Assembly (NCBI GenBank): GCA_003649235.1
Contig: QMRG01000006.1
Coordinates: forward strand, 1 to 34,781
Reading direction: 5' to 3'
Length of the DNA stretch: 34,781 bases
Source of the DNA: Thermoprotei archaeon
GTDB taxonomy: Archaea > Thermoproteota > Thermoprotei > Thermofilales > B69-G16
The notes beneath the pieces are model-generated. The model was not told the origin of the DNA. It did no database searches and saw only the letters and a list, made by a program, of their open reading frames with translations. Every line of letters starts with the position of its first letter. Positions within the stretch are counted from its first letter, which is position 1. Positions 15,213-23,786 of this stretch are shown here, in pieces. Position numbers and translations under genes: made by a program.

Positions 15213-16444
15213 ATTCCCACACCGAGTAGATTTGGAGTTATTATAAGTGCTAGATCGAAAGCTATCAACATTAGCGAGGAAATGAACGGCAGGTAGAGAA
15301 ACGAGTATAGAGGATTTCCCTCTCTACTCGATGATGTAGAAATGGAGAGAGAAATTGCATTTAATGCTAGTACGATATCCAGACTTTCCTCTAGTCTCCA
15401 TATAATACTACTGCTGGGAATATAGACTCCAGCATATCCAAAGGTAGGCAGCGAAGAGAAATATCTGAGAATTACGAGTATTATCCCGTAGATCAACGCT
15501 ACTGCTCCAGCTTCGATAAAAGCGTAGACAAGCATTACCAGGGTCTTCGACCTAAGTTTTTTAAATGCCTCATAATACCTATTTACAAAATTTTCAAGCC
15601 TTCGAATATATTCTCCGACTTTACTCCCACTGTATAGAATTAAAAAATAAAGCGCCGTAGTAGAAGCAGCAGCTACACCATACCATTTTTCGCTCAAGAG
15701 ATAGTCCGGATCATCTATCCCTAGACATTTAAATATATTGAAAGGACATGAAGCTGCTTTTCTGACTAAAATTAAAGCTTCTTCCAGTACATCTTTTAAT
15801 TTCCTAATGTCTAAGTACAGTGATAGCGATAGAGGGAGAGAGAGTATTAGAGAAGCTAAAGCTGGCTTATCAAAACCTATGTACTTAAGTATAACATATC
15901 CGACCGGGAGTAGGAATGCTAGAAAAAATTTCTTCTTACAGCGCAAAGGTAAATGCATTTCTAGCGGATAGATAGTTAATCCTGCGAAGCTAACTGGCAA
16001 TGCCAGTAGAGCAAATGCTATAAGTGATACTAAAGCGGCTTCTCCATTGGTGAAAAAAAGCACACTGGCTATGATACTGGGCATTAATGTAGTAAAGACT
16101 GATATAAACTGATAGAATTGAGATATGTTGTAGTCAGCTAATTCAAGACTCACTTCTATATCTTTTAACTCTTGTTCAAAACTTCGTACAAGTATCTCTC
16201 TATCTCCGGAGATTTGAGATTCATAGGCAGCTCTTAAGACTTTTTTAAAGCGATTGCTATAATTATCGCTAGCCTCTTTTTCAAAAATAGAATCTAAGTT
16301 TTTCACGTAATCTAATCTGCCCATGTTTTTTAGCTTATACAGAGTGGTGAGAGGAGGAAGAGGTGAAGATGCTAAAAGTATATAGAGTGGAAGCGCCTCA
16401 TTTTCGCTTTTAATCCATTCAGAAATTTTTAAAAAAATAGGCAT
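15209..16444 (-). CDS. TadC/ArlJ-like pilus membrane platform protein
   Basis: A 411-aa polytopic protein with about seven hydrophobic segments (for example VFTTLMPSIIASVLFF, LVSLIAFALLALPVSFAG, LVMLVYAFIEAGAVALIYG). A large cytoplasmic helical domain precedes them (about residues 25-110: FKKVLRAAYESQISGDREIL, FEQELKDIEVSLE). That is the architecture of T2SSF/TadC/ArlJ platform proteins, which sit under the pilus and transmit work from the ATPase. Primary-sequence identity is weak; the assignment rests on topology and on its position between the pilin and a pilin-like gene with the ATPase upstream. GGTGG lies 8 bases before the ATG. Confidence 0.75.
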   Translation of the reverse strand: MPIFLKISEWIKSENEALPLYILLASSPLPPLTTLYKLKNMGRLDYVKNLDSIFEKEASDNYSNRFKKVLRAAYESQISGDREILVRSFEQELKDIEVSLELADYNISQFYQFISVFTTLMPSIIASVLFFTNGEAALVSLIAFALLALPVSFAGLTIYPLEMHLPLRCKKKFFLAFLLPVGYVILKYIGFDKPALASLILSLPLSLSLYLDIRKLKDVLEEALILVRKAASCPFNIFKCLGIDDPDYLLSEKWYGVAAASTTALYFLILYSGSKVGEYIRRLENFVNRYYEAFKKLRSKTLVMLVYAFIEAGAVALIYGIILVILRYFSSLPTFGYAGVYIPSSSIIWRLEESLDIVLALNAISLSISTSSSREGNPLYSFLYLPFISSLMLIAFDLALIITPNLLGVGI

Positions 16445-16458
16445 TTAAAGACCACCGC

Positions 16459-16851
16459 TCAACCTAAAACTTCTACTGTAATTTTCTGTTCTCCATCAGG
16501 GGTTCTAACTATTCCTGGAATACTCTCGCCTATAGTAAAAACTCCACCTGTTAAATCGATTATTACATTTATTGCTTCTCCTTTAGCTATGGTTACACTC
16601 TGACTTCCAGTAGCGCCGTTAGCTAATACAACGCTAACAGTCCCGCTGAAATCTTCAGTCCCATCGTTGCGTAAAGTCATGTAAAGACTTGAGCCTACAA
16701 CGTATGCTCCGGGTTCCGCGTAGATAAGAGGTTTTTTCACCGCACTACTCGTTGTCGCTATAACATACCAAGACACGAGAGCCGCTGATACTAGGAAAGC
16801 GACTACCACCAGAACTACTACTATTGGCGGAACTCCTCCTTTCCTGTTCAT
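16459..16851 (-). CDS. Class III (PibD-type) prepilin, probable major pilin
   Basis: A 130-aa archaeal pilin. MNRKGG is a short positively charged leader followed by VPPIVVVLVVVAFLVSAALV, the hydrophobic assembly helix; PibD/FlaK-type peptidase would cut after the Gly. The mature domain is a beta-rich, Thr/Ser/Gly-rich sandwich (SLYMTLRNDGTEDFSGTVSV, IIDLTGGVFTIG). The track start at 16896 adds 15 residues before the leader. I chose ATG 16851 because GGTGA sits just upstream and the leader then has canonical length. It is encoded between the secretion ATPase and the TadC-like platform. No prepilin peptidase gene is in the window. Confidence 0.85.
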   Translation of the reverse strand: MNRKGGVPPIVVVLVVVAFLVSAALVSWYVIATTSSAVKKPLIYAEPGAYVVGSSLYMTLRNDGTEDFSGTVSVVLANGATGSQSVTIAKGEAINVIIDLTGGVFTIGESIPGIVRTPDGEQKITVEVLG

Positions 16852-16892
16852 TATTTCACCAAGAATCGAGTTCGGTAAATTATAAAAGCGGA

Positions 16893-18104
16893 TCAAAACT
16901 CAGAACTTTGGACTTTTCTCTTTAAAAGTGAATATGCGGAATCGAAATCTCCTATCATAATTCTTTCAGAGAAGAATCTCCTGAATCTTTCTTCAGACGC
17001 ATGAACTCCTCTTTTATATAATGCAACGAGTTTATCATCGTAGGTTAGGTAAACACCCTCTACTTCTCTATGGATAATGCCTCCCACCACAAACTTTTTC
17101 ATAACTACAATACAATCTACAAGTTGCATTACAGTTTCTACAGTTGCATCTTTGATACTCTGTCTCATTAGTTCGGCCATGCTAAAGATTGCCTTTTTAG
17201 CATTTGGAGAGTGATAAGTAGTAAGCGCAGCTATCCCCAATCTACCTGCTTCAATCCAACTCCAGATTTCTTCTCCTCTTAGCTCTCCTAGTACTAGAAT
17301 ATCCGGTCTCTCATAACGCATGCTTTGTCGAATAAGCATAGTAACTGACGTGTTTGGACCTGCTTTGCTGTAAGCAATATTGCTCATGTTTTTCAAGTAA
17401 ATCTCTTTCACCTGTTCGATTATTGAAATTCTTAGATGGGGAAATATAGAAGTTATTTCGTCTAGTAAGCTCGATAAAAGAGTGGTCTTTCCTGAACCAG
17501 CTGGACCTACAATTACAACGACGCTTGGTTTTAGTATTATCATAAGTAGTCTAGCGGCAAGGATAGGGTCTATAATTTTGCTAAGTCTAGGTATGTTTAC
17601 GACTTTTGTCGCAGTCATTTCGATGTCATCGCTTATTAGAGGAAGCTTGAAATAGAGCCTCCATCCGTCGATTTCAGCTTCAGATTGTGGTTTGGAGTAA
17701 TCTATCCGAGCCCCGGATTTTATAACTAATTTATTGATAGTTTTTTCCGGTTCGAAATTTTTTATGTAGACTTTGTATCTTCTCCCTCTAATAGTGGCCC
17801 ATACTCTGTTTCCTCTAACAAAGATTTCTTGAGTTTCAGGAAATTCTACTATTGGAGCTAAAGCTCCCCATATGGGATTTTTCTCTAGAGGATATATGTA
17901 GATAATATCTTCGTTTAAAATTATTTTTCCACTTTTACAGGTAATTACCTTCATATACTCCTTAATATCTAAGGCATCTCTTGAGAAAAACTCATTCTCA
18001 TCATTTATTCTAATACTCTGTCTTTTTAATTTCATTTTAACTTTTTCTCCTCTTTTTTCCATTTTATCCAATTTTTTCTTTAATAATTGAAAAGAACGTA
18101 ACAT
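16893..18104 (-). CDS. TadA/VirB11-like pilus assembly ATPase
   Basis: A 403-aa hexameric-type secretion ATPase that would power pilin polymerisation from the cytoplasm. The N-terminal domain (about 60-160) has the paired beta strands of this family (VWATIRGRRYKVYI). The catalytic part has Walker A GPAGSGKT (200-207), the Walker B region PDILVLGELRGEE, and a His box reading TTYHSPN where relatives often have T-x-HAN. It is short for the family, lacking a long N-terminal extension. It starts two bases after the parA-like stop codon and overlaps no other gene except the dispensable 5' extension of the pilin ORF. Confidence 0.9.
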   Translation of the reverse strand: MLRSFQLLKKKLDKMEKRGEKVKMKLKRQSIRINDENEFFSRDALDIKEYMKVITCKSGKIILNEDIIYIYPLEKNPIWGALAPIVEFPETQEIFVRGNRVWATIRGRRYKVYIKNFEPEKTINKLVIKSGARIDYSKPQSEAEIDGWRLYFKLPLISDDIEMTATKVVNIPRLSKIIDPILAARLLMIILKPSVVVIVGPAGSGKTTLLSSLLDEITSIFPHLRISIIEQVKEIYLKNMSNIAYSKAGPNTSVTMLIRQSMRYERPDILVLGELRGEEIWSWIEAGRLGIAALTTYHSPNAKKAIFSMAELMRQSIKDATVETVMQLVDCIVVMKKFVVGGIIHREVEGVYLTYDDKLVALYKRGVHASEERFRRFFSERIMIGDFDSAYSLLKRKVQSSEF

Positions 18105-18106
18105 AT

Positions 18107-18859
18107 TTAACGCCTCAAAATGGTGCTTATTTTAAATAAATTTTTTAACGATTTAGTTTTCCTACCAGAGTCTTTAGGTTTAAGAATTTCAAGCGCTAGT
18201 ACGACTAAGCTCTCCTGCGTTTTACGGGAAAGGTTAAGAAGAACCATTGTCAAGTTTTCCGGAGATAGCAGTGGGAGGTAGGGATCGAAAGGTATTATGA
18301 AACATTTGTCGTGAAATTCTTCTATAAGAGTTTTATATTTTTCAACTCCTAAATCTCTGTTTAATACTGGTATCGTCCTACACTTTCCGACATAGGCTTT
18401 ACTTACAGAATGTATAACCACGCTGTTTGGATTATACACTAAAACTGCTACATCACATGCATCAATGAAAGGATCATATTCGCCGTTTTGATATGCTGGA
18501 ATATCAAGAATAGCGATATCGAAAAACGTCTCAATTCGCTTGAAAGAGCTTTCTATAGTTGAAAATGATACTTCAGGTAGGTATCCATTATTTGGTATTA
18601 GATAGAAGCTTAGATTTTTATCTCTAAGCGTTATTTCACACTTCAAAATAGCATCCGTTATAGATCTTTTATGTAAAACATCCCGTAAATATGGTGGAGG
18701 AGGAGTATTTAACACCATATGAGAGCTATTACCTTGAACACCTGTATCTATCAAAATTACTCTCTTTCCTACGCCAGCATAGAGTATGGTTAATAATATT
18801 GACATTGTAGATTTCCCAGTCCCGCCTTTGCATCCCGATGTTAAACAAACCTTTAGCAT
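18107..18859 (-). CDS. ParA/MinD-family ATPase, TadZ/CpaE-like
   Basis: A 250-aa deviant Walker ATPase with KGGTGKST (residues 11-18), LIDTGVQGNSSH (switch I region) and IAILDIPAYQNGEYD (Walker B region). No N-terminal receiver-like domain, as found in bacterial TadZ/CpaE, is present. It is the first gene of the leftward operon and is followed two bases later by the secretion ATPase, so a role in placing or organising the pilus machine, as TadZ does in bacteria, is likely by context. The C-terminus is basic (KDSGRKTKSLKNLF). The ATG is preceded by GAGGAG, and TTATTTA lies about 30 bases upstream. Confidence 0.85.
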   Translation of the reverse strand: MLKVCLTSGCKGGTGKSTMSILLTILYAGVGKRVILIDTGVQGNSSHMVLNTPPPPYLRDVLHKRSITDAILKCEITLRDKNLSFYLIPNNGYLPEVSFSTIESSFKRIETFFDIAILDIPAYQNGEYDPFIDACDVAVLVYNPNSVVIHSVSKAYVGKCRTIPVLNRDLGVEKYKTLIEEFHDKCFIIPFDPYLPLLSPENLTMVLLNLSRKTQESLVVLALEILKPKDSGRKTKSLKNLFKISTILRR

Positions 18860-18946
18860 TCTCCTCTTACGATATGTGAAGAAGAGTAAATAAGCTAGGC
18901 AACTCTGCTCGGCTTAAATCACCTATTTCACAAAATTAACGAGAAT
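18860..18946. promoter_or_regulatory. Divergent promoters of the two pilus operons
   Basis: An 87-base gap separates the leftward operon (TTATTTA on the minus strand about 30 bases before ATG 18859) from the rightward operon (CTTAAATC at about 18911-18919, some 30 bases before ATG 18947). Both promoters would be under one regulator if a site lies between them; no clear palindrome was found. Confidence 0.5.
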
Positions 18947-19936
18947 ATGAGAAAGCTCAGCTTGTTAGTAATAACTTTGCTAGCTATTACATTGTCGTCG
19001 TTGCTGTGGAATGGAGTGAATAAACTAGATAGAGAAAAATCGAAAACTGCGACAATAGAAAATAGTTATAGATCTGACAATAAGTGTCGATTAAGACTAC
19101 GTTTTAAAGGAGAAGGAATTGTCAGCATTAATGACGTCAACTACACGAGTGATATAATTTTGAATTTTACAGCAAATAGTTATGTGAACTTGTTGGCATA
19201 CAATTCGGAAAATTCATCTCATAGATCGTTTTTTGAATATTGGAAGATTAATGATAAGAAAGTTGAAGAAAATCCTCTAACACTATACTGTGAGGATACT
19301 TTTGAGGTAATCTCTGTTTTTAGGGTGAATACCAAAGAGGAGGAAATCTATGGCAAGCCTCTTATCTCGCTCTTAGACTTCGAGAACATAGCCTTAATGA
19401 TCGAAAACGAAGATGATTACGTGTATTTAGAAGATGGATACTTGAAGTTTAAACGTGGGTGCGTGTTTATACCATTAAAAGAGCCTCTGCCGCTCTTTAA
19501 TAATAATTCTAGCTGTTGGATTAAACTCTCTCGAGTAAAAGCTAGAGTATTTTCCACTGCGCGAGGCGAAGAAGGTGTAATGGAAGATTTCATGCTGTTT
19601 CTAGTATTGGATAAGAGAGTTATTCTAGAAAACATTCTCGAAGGCCCCATAGTAGCTATTGGCTATTGGTATTCCGGAATAGGAGGAAAATGCTATGTTG
19701 TAAAGAGGTTCTTCTTCTATGACGGACAAGGAAAGCCCAGGCTAGAATACCTGGCTATTCTTCGTGAAAACAAGTTAAGAGATAATGTTGCGGTTGATGT
19801 ATCAGATATATTATCTCGGAATTTTCTTCCTCTTGAGTTATTCCGTGATAGGTACGTAGTAGGTATCTATATTTTTGGATATGATGAAGGATTTGTGGAT
19901 TTTAGAGATTCAATACTAGAATGCGGAGGTGGCTAG
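18947..19936 (+). CDS. Membrane-anchored surface protein with one InlB-like repeat
   Basis: A 329-aa protein with an N-terminal signal or anchor helix (LSLLVITLLAITLSSLLW) after MRK. The exported part has an Ig-like beta domain at about residues 45-130: a LRLRFKGEGIVSIN strand pair, then FFEYWKINDKKVEENPLTL and the closing EVISVFR strand. This F-x-x-W...V-x-x repeat pattern recurs three times in the next protein. The second half (about 135-329) is another beta-rich domain of unknown type with Cys pairs. It leads the eight-gene rightward operon and overlaps the next gene by 16 bases. Probably a pilus tip, base or S-layer-associated part; unrecognised by family. Confidence 0.75.
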   Translation: MRKLSLLVITLLAITLSSLLWNGVNKLDREKSKTATIENSYRSDNKCRLRLRFKGEGIVSINDVNYTSDIILNFTANSYVNLLAYNSENSSHRSFFEYWKINDKKVEENPLTLYCEDTFEVISVFRVNTKEEEIYGKPLISLLDFENIALMIENEDDYVYLEDGYLKFKRGCVFIPLKEPLPLFNNNSSCWIKLSRVKARVFSTARGEEGVMEDFMLFLVLDKRVILENILEGPIVAIGYWYSGIGGKCYVVKRFFFYDGQGKPRLEYLAILRENKLRDNVAVDVSDILSRNFLPLELFRDRYVVGIYIFGYDEGFVDFRDSILECGGG

Positions 19937-22551
19937 ATATTAGGAAACTCGTGTTTTTAATATTCTCTCTATATGTTCTCTTTATCTTTTCAAGTATTGT
20001 ATCATCCGTAACAAACTTTCATGTTCATGCATATACTCCTAATTACGAAGATCATACAGATATCACGGTTAAAAACATAAAGATAGAGGGGTTAGAGCCT
20101 AACTCAACTTATAAAGTTACTTTTAACTATATAGCACAGGTTCAGTACAGCGTATATAGCGAAAATGGCTATGTGGCAGCTGGATGGTTTAATACTAGAT
20201 TTTTACACCGTAATGGAGTACAGTTGGATAAACGAGAGACAGTAAGCGGCACATTCTCCATGACAGGGTATACTGGTGCTTCAAATTTCCTAATTTTCGA
20301 AGTAGAACTATGGGCCGAAGCTGATGGAGGGGAGCTCTATAGCTATGATGTCGCGGTTATAGATGTAATCGCCGAAGTTGAAATATCTTCTATTGAAAAA
20401 ATTAGTGATGATGGTGGAGATAATGGCGGTGGAGGAGGGGGAGGAGGAGGCAAAAAATCCAAGTATAGTGGCTTGACTGTTAAAGCTGCAGATCAGAAGG
20501 GCCATATTTTGTATCATGTTCCGATAAACGTCTCGGGTTACCGAGAAGGTGTCTACAAGACACCATTTACTATCTTCCGTAAAAGCGTTGTAGATAGCAG
20601 TTTTTCGGTAGTTCTAGTAGCTCCCCAGAAATTAGTTTTTGGAAGTAAAGTTAGATATTTCATAAATTGGAGTCTTAAACCAGCATGGACCTATAGGACT
20701 AAATGGTATCAAAATAATACTATTCGAGTATTCATCCCCGATAATGCTGAGTATATAGCAACTGCCTATTACGGTAAGCGGTATTACTGGTATTGTTTGG
20801 AAGTGAAGTCGAATATTCCTGTTTTGATAAGCTATGAGGGTAATATTGGTCTGGGGAGTAAATACACGAATTTTACGCTATATAGAGAATCTCCAATAGA
20901 TGATGGTTTAACGGTAATTTTAAAGGCTCCTGAGCAGGTTTCCTACAATGGATCTTTATGGTTTTTCGATAAGTGGGTTTATAAAATACCTATATATTCA
21001 AAAGAAAAAGAATTATATGATAATATTGGAGAATTCTCATGTCCGAGTCAAGTTGCGAATAAAGGCGTTGTTATAGCTATTTATAAGCGGACAGTTAAGC
21101 TTACTGTTGAATCTTATCCTATAAAAGGAATTCCTATACAGATCTGGCACGATGATTTGTTTATGGTGGACTACACTGATTTCGTTTTAAGGAATTTGAG
21201 CATAGGTGATATCGTCTCTCTGCGAGCTCCTGAGCATTTCGCTATTAATGATGAAGAATATTATTTTTCTCATTGGCTAGTAAACGGAAAGAGAGTGAGT
21301 AATGAATTAATTGAAGTATTCATGACAGGAGATAAGAGAGTTGTAGCCTATTACTATAAAAAGGAATGGGGAGGAAGGAGGGAAGCTAATTTAAAGGGTG
21401 AATGGCTTATACCAGGCGAATCGATCAATATAACGCTGCCCTATCCTGGAGTTTACACGATTAAAGTTACTCCTTACTATAATATTAGCAAGAGACTCAC
21501 AGCATTGGTGGTTGCTAATAATGCCAGCAAATACGCGTATATTGACCTGGATAATTTAACTTTAACTACTCGAGTCCCCTTTATCTCAAAGAAAGGGTCT
21601 ATGCATGTTTCAATTAGGGAATTGAAGAACTTTCCGGTGATCGCTAGCGGAGAGTATAAAGGTTGGTATTTTCTAGGAGCTTCGGCTTGGACCCCGAGTG
21701 TTGAAAGTTCAGGTATAAATTTAGATACTATAATTTTCGATGAGAAACATTGGGTAACTTACGCCGTTTATAATATAACTGTTACATGGCGTGACTTTGA
21801 TAGCTTTCCGATACGAAAACATTATTTGAAAGTAGAGTCTCTCAACGTTAAAACCTGGTCGAAAATTATAGTTATAACTAGCCTTAATTTTACGCTATGG
21901 TCTTTCTATGATAGAAACGGAGTATATATTGTATGGGAGGCCTACTATAGATATCTGCCTCCTCCCGAGTTGAACTTGTCATTAGAGCCTCCTCATCAAG
22001 ACGTTTGGTTTACGCTAGAGCATGGGAATGACATCGTTATCTCGCAACGTTTAGGTAAGGGACGTAAATACTATGGAGTAGGCAATGGAACCGTTTTTAG
22101 CGACGCTTACCTTCCCTACGATTATATTATCGAGGAATATGGTTTAAATCACTTAGTGTTTAAGGCTAGAGTTAGATGGTCCGGTCCTCTCGGTTCTCCA
22201 GTAAATATTGTTCCGTTTAGCAAAGAAAAGGATATTCATTTAGTCCCTCTATGCCTGAAGCTTCTCGAGATAAAGGAAAAACCGTTACACTTGGTTTTTA
22301 AGTGGACTCTCTTCAATAAAACGCCGTTGCCAGCGTATTCTCGTCTTTTCTGTCCGTGTGTGAGAATAGATGTCTTTACAGAGTGGGATGGCAAACTTTA
22401 CGAAAATGTTGGCGTTAAATCAAAGTACGATTATACAGTATACATTGTAGATTTAGATGTTGATATAACATGGCCTAGGCGTATAACGATATTCTTCATA
22501 CACTCTAGAACTAAAGACTTGGTTCTATTAGTTCCGAGCGTAAAACTATGA
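19921..22551 (+). CDS. Large surface protein with three InlB-like beta repeats and a poly-Gly linker
   Basis: At 876 aa this is the largest product of the operon. An N-terminal hydrophobic helix (about 10-30) is followed by a beta-sandwich domain (about 35-160) that looks carbohydrate-binding-like, then a flexible linker of acidic residues and nine Gly in a row (163-178). Three ~100-aa repeats span about 182-482, each with AP-x...F-x-x-W (FINW, FFDKW, YFSHW) and a closing strand before the next copy. A long beta-rich C-terminal part lacks a membrane anchor. Many NxS/T sequons suggest glycosylation. It resembles an adhesin or pilus-tip protein; the family is not recognised. The 3' end overlaps the next gene by ATGA. 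Confidence 0.8.
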   Translation: MRRWLDIRKLVFLIFSLYVLFIFSSIVSSVTNFHVHAYTPNYEDHTDITVKNIKIEGLEPNSTYKVTFNYIAQVQYSVYSENGYVAAGWFNTRFLHRNGVQLDKRETVSGTFSMTGYTGASNFLIFEVELWAEADGGELYSYDVAVIDVIAEVEISSIEKISDDGGDNGGGGGGGGGKKSKYSGLTVKAADQKGHILYHVPINVSGYREGVYKTPFTIFRKSVVDSSFSVVLVAPQKLVFGSKVRYFINWSLKPAWTYRTKWYQNNTIRVFIPDNAEYIATAYYGKRYYWYCLEVKSNIPVLISYEGNIGLGSKYTNFTLYRESPIDDGLTVILKAPEQVSYNGSLWFFDKWVYKIPIYSKEKELYDNIGEFSCPSQVANKGVVIAIYKRTVKLTVESYPIKGIPIQIWHDDLFMVDYTDFVLRNLSIGDIVSLRAPEHFAINDEEYYFSHWLVNGKRVSNELIEVFMTGDKRVVAYYYKKEWGGRREANLKGEWLIPGESINITLPYPGVYTIKVTPYYNISKRLTALVVANNASKYAYIDLDNLTLTTRVPFISKKGSMHVSIRELKNFPVIASGEYKGWYFLGASAWTPSVESSGINLDTIIFDEKHWVTYAVYNITVTWRDFDSFPIRKHYLKVESLNVKTWSKIIVITSLNFTLWSFYDRNGVYIVWEAYYRYLPPPELNLSLEPPHQDVWFTLEHGNDIVISQRLGKGRKYYGVGNGTVFSDAYLPYDYIIEEYGLNHLVFKARVRWSGPLGSPVNIVPFSKEKDIHLVPLCLKLLEIKEKPLHLVFKWTLFNKTPLPAYSRLFCPCVRIDVFTEWDGKLYENVGVKSKYDYTVYIVDLDVDITWPRRITIFFIHSRTKDLVLLVPSVKL
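20466..21370 (+). repeat. Three tandem InlB-like beta repeats in the large surface protein
   Basis: Each unit has a hydrophobic strand ending in AP (VLVAPQ, ILKAPE, SLRAPE), a short turn, an F/Y-x-x-W core (YFINW, FFDKW, YFSHW) and an A-x-Y or AIY strand (ATAYYG, IAIYK, VAYYYK). The copies are far diverged at the nucleotide level, so this is an old duplication and not a recent one. Confidence 0.65.
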
Positions 22552-23120
22552 ATTCTCAAATGCTCGTAGTATTAGCGTTATTAATATCCTCCATGCTAGC
22601 TTTAGCGCTGGCTACAACTCGCCTAGCTTTTGAAACAGGGAAGATAGATTTCAGAGATGTTGTAGAATTGCGAGAAAGACTGTGCTTTGACAGGTCAGTA
22701 TTCGTTAATTTCAAAGTCTTCGTTTTCAAGGAGAAGCACGTATTGGAAATTTGTGTTGAAAATGGATGTAGAAGAATAACAATAGCCGAGGCGAGAATAA
22801 TTGCTCCCATCAGTTCTTCTCCTTTAATCGAACCGGTAGATTTTAGAGAACGGAGAGAACTTTTTGCTCTATATTCTAACGGGACTCATGCTGGTATCTA
22901 TACTGGAGTTCAGCTGGAATTCACGGATGGAGAATTGATTATAACATACATCGAGCCGGAACGTATAGGCAGTACGCAGAGACTTGTACTTTCGAGAGAA
23001 TTGATAGATGATATCGTTATCTACGTAGAGGATGCAACTATATTGATAGATGGAGAAAAGATTGCCGTGGTCAATGGATTTAAGAAAATAAGAATAAGGA
23101 AAGTTGTTTTGTCACTATAG
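22548..23120 (+). CDS. Pilin-like membrane protein, 190 aa
   Basis: MNSQ is followed straight away by a hydrophobic helix (MLVVLALLISSMLALALA), then a soluble extracellular region rich in beta strands (VNFKVFVFKEKHVLEICVEN, IIAPI, GVQLEFTDGELIITYIEP, IVIYVEDATILIDGEKIAVV). The leader has no Lys/Arg-Gly cleavage site, so it may be an uncleaved pseudopilin-like component. A Cys pair (ICVENGC) is present. It starts inside the stop codon of the large surface protein (ATGA), showing tight coupling. Family not recognised. Confidence 0.75.
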   Translation: MNSQMLVVLALLISSMLALALATTRLAFETGKIDFRDVVELRERLCFDRSVFVNFKVFVFKEKHVLEICVENGCRRITIAEARIIAPISSSPLIEPVDFRERRELFALYSNGTHAGIYTGVQLEFTDGELIITYIEPERIGSTQRLVLSRELIDDIVIYVEDATILIDGEKIAVVNGFKKIRIRKVVLSL

Positions 23121-23154
23121 CTTCCTTAAATCTTTTATTTCACATTTTAGATTG

Positions 23155-23466
23155 ATGAATCTAGATGAAGTTTTGATAGTTGCAGCTTCTGTACTAGCCC
23201 TAGCTCTTACACTACAATTAGGATATTCTATGCTTAACGCTGAAGACTTAGTTTACAAAGAGGAAATATTGTATTTGGTAAATGTTTCTATGTTATCTCT
23301 TAGTCCCGGGTCTAGTTTAAAGTTATGTTTGCCTTATCCTATAGCCTTTAATAGCTCTGATTTAAAAGAATGTGGAGTCCCGGCTTATGGTCGAGTTGGC
23401 GGTTCTTGTTTGGAAATAACAAAGAGTTATGATGGAGTGGCAGAGGTGGGGATATGCGAGCCTTAG
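23155..23466 (+). CDS. Minor pilin-like protein, about 103 aa
   Basis: From ATG 23155 the product begins MNLDEVLIVAASVLALALT, a short leader plus hydrophobic helix, with Glu5 as in type IV pilins. The track start at TTG 23104 adds 17 residues overlapping the upstream gene and breaks that layout. The soluble part has four Cys (KLCLPYP, KECGVP, GSCLEI, GICEP). Its last 20 residues (SCLEI...DG-x-AEVGICE) match the C-terminus of the 24372 product, so the two are paralogs. It overlaps the next gene by 13 bases. Confidence 0.72.
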   Translation: MNLDEVLIVAASVLALALTLQLGYSMLNAEDLVYKEEILYLVNVSMLSLSPGSSLKLCLPYPIAFNSSDLKECGVPAYGRVGGSCLEITKSYDGVAEVGICEP

Positions 23467-23786
23467 AGGCGGTAGCTATTTCAGTGATATTTGTAATTTT
23501 TAGCGCATATTTTCACGTGATCGCTGTTTATAAGCCTCCTTCGCTACACGTGTATTCGGTAAATAGAGCTTTAGCGTGGCTTTTGTTACGTTCGGATTCT
23601 CTGCCGTATACTGGAAAATTGAAAGGGCTTATAGTCGAGTTGATCCCAAGTGTCGTATACTTCGACGATGGAGAATCTATCATTTATTTTAGAGACTCGG
23701 CTAGAGTTTACAGTTTTAGAATTGTTTGGCTCGGTTATAATGGAACGCTTTCACCCAGAGTAGTGGTGGTAGGCGTTGAACCGTAA
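23454..23786 (+). CDS. Minor pilin-like protein, 110 aa
   Basis: The short MRALEAVAISVIFVIFSAYF start is a hydrophobic helix with Glu5, the residue that assembles type IV pilins. After the helix comes AVYKPPSLHVY, the same KPP-x(3-5)-Y feature found after the helix in the 24372 product. The rest is beta-rich (LIVELIPSVVYFDDGESIIY). No Cys occur. It starts within the upstream gene and ends 11 bases into the next, so the operon is translationally coupled. Family unknown. Confidence 0.72.
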   Translation: MRALEAVAISVIFVIFSAYFHVIAVYKPPSLHVYSVNRALAWLLLRSDSLPYTGKLKGLIVELIPSVVYFDDGESIIYFRDSARVYSFRIVWLGYNGTLSPRVVVVGVEP

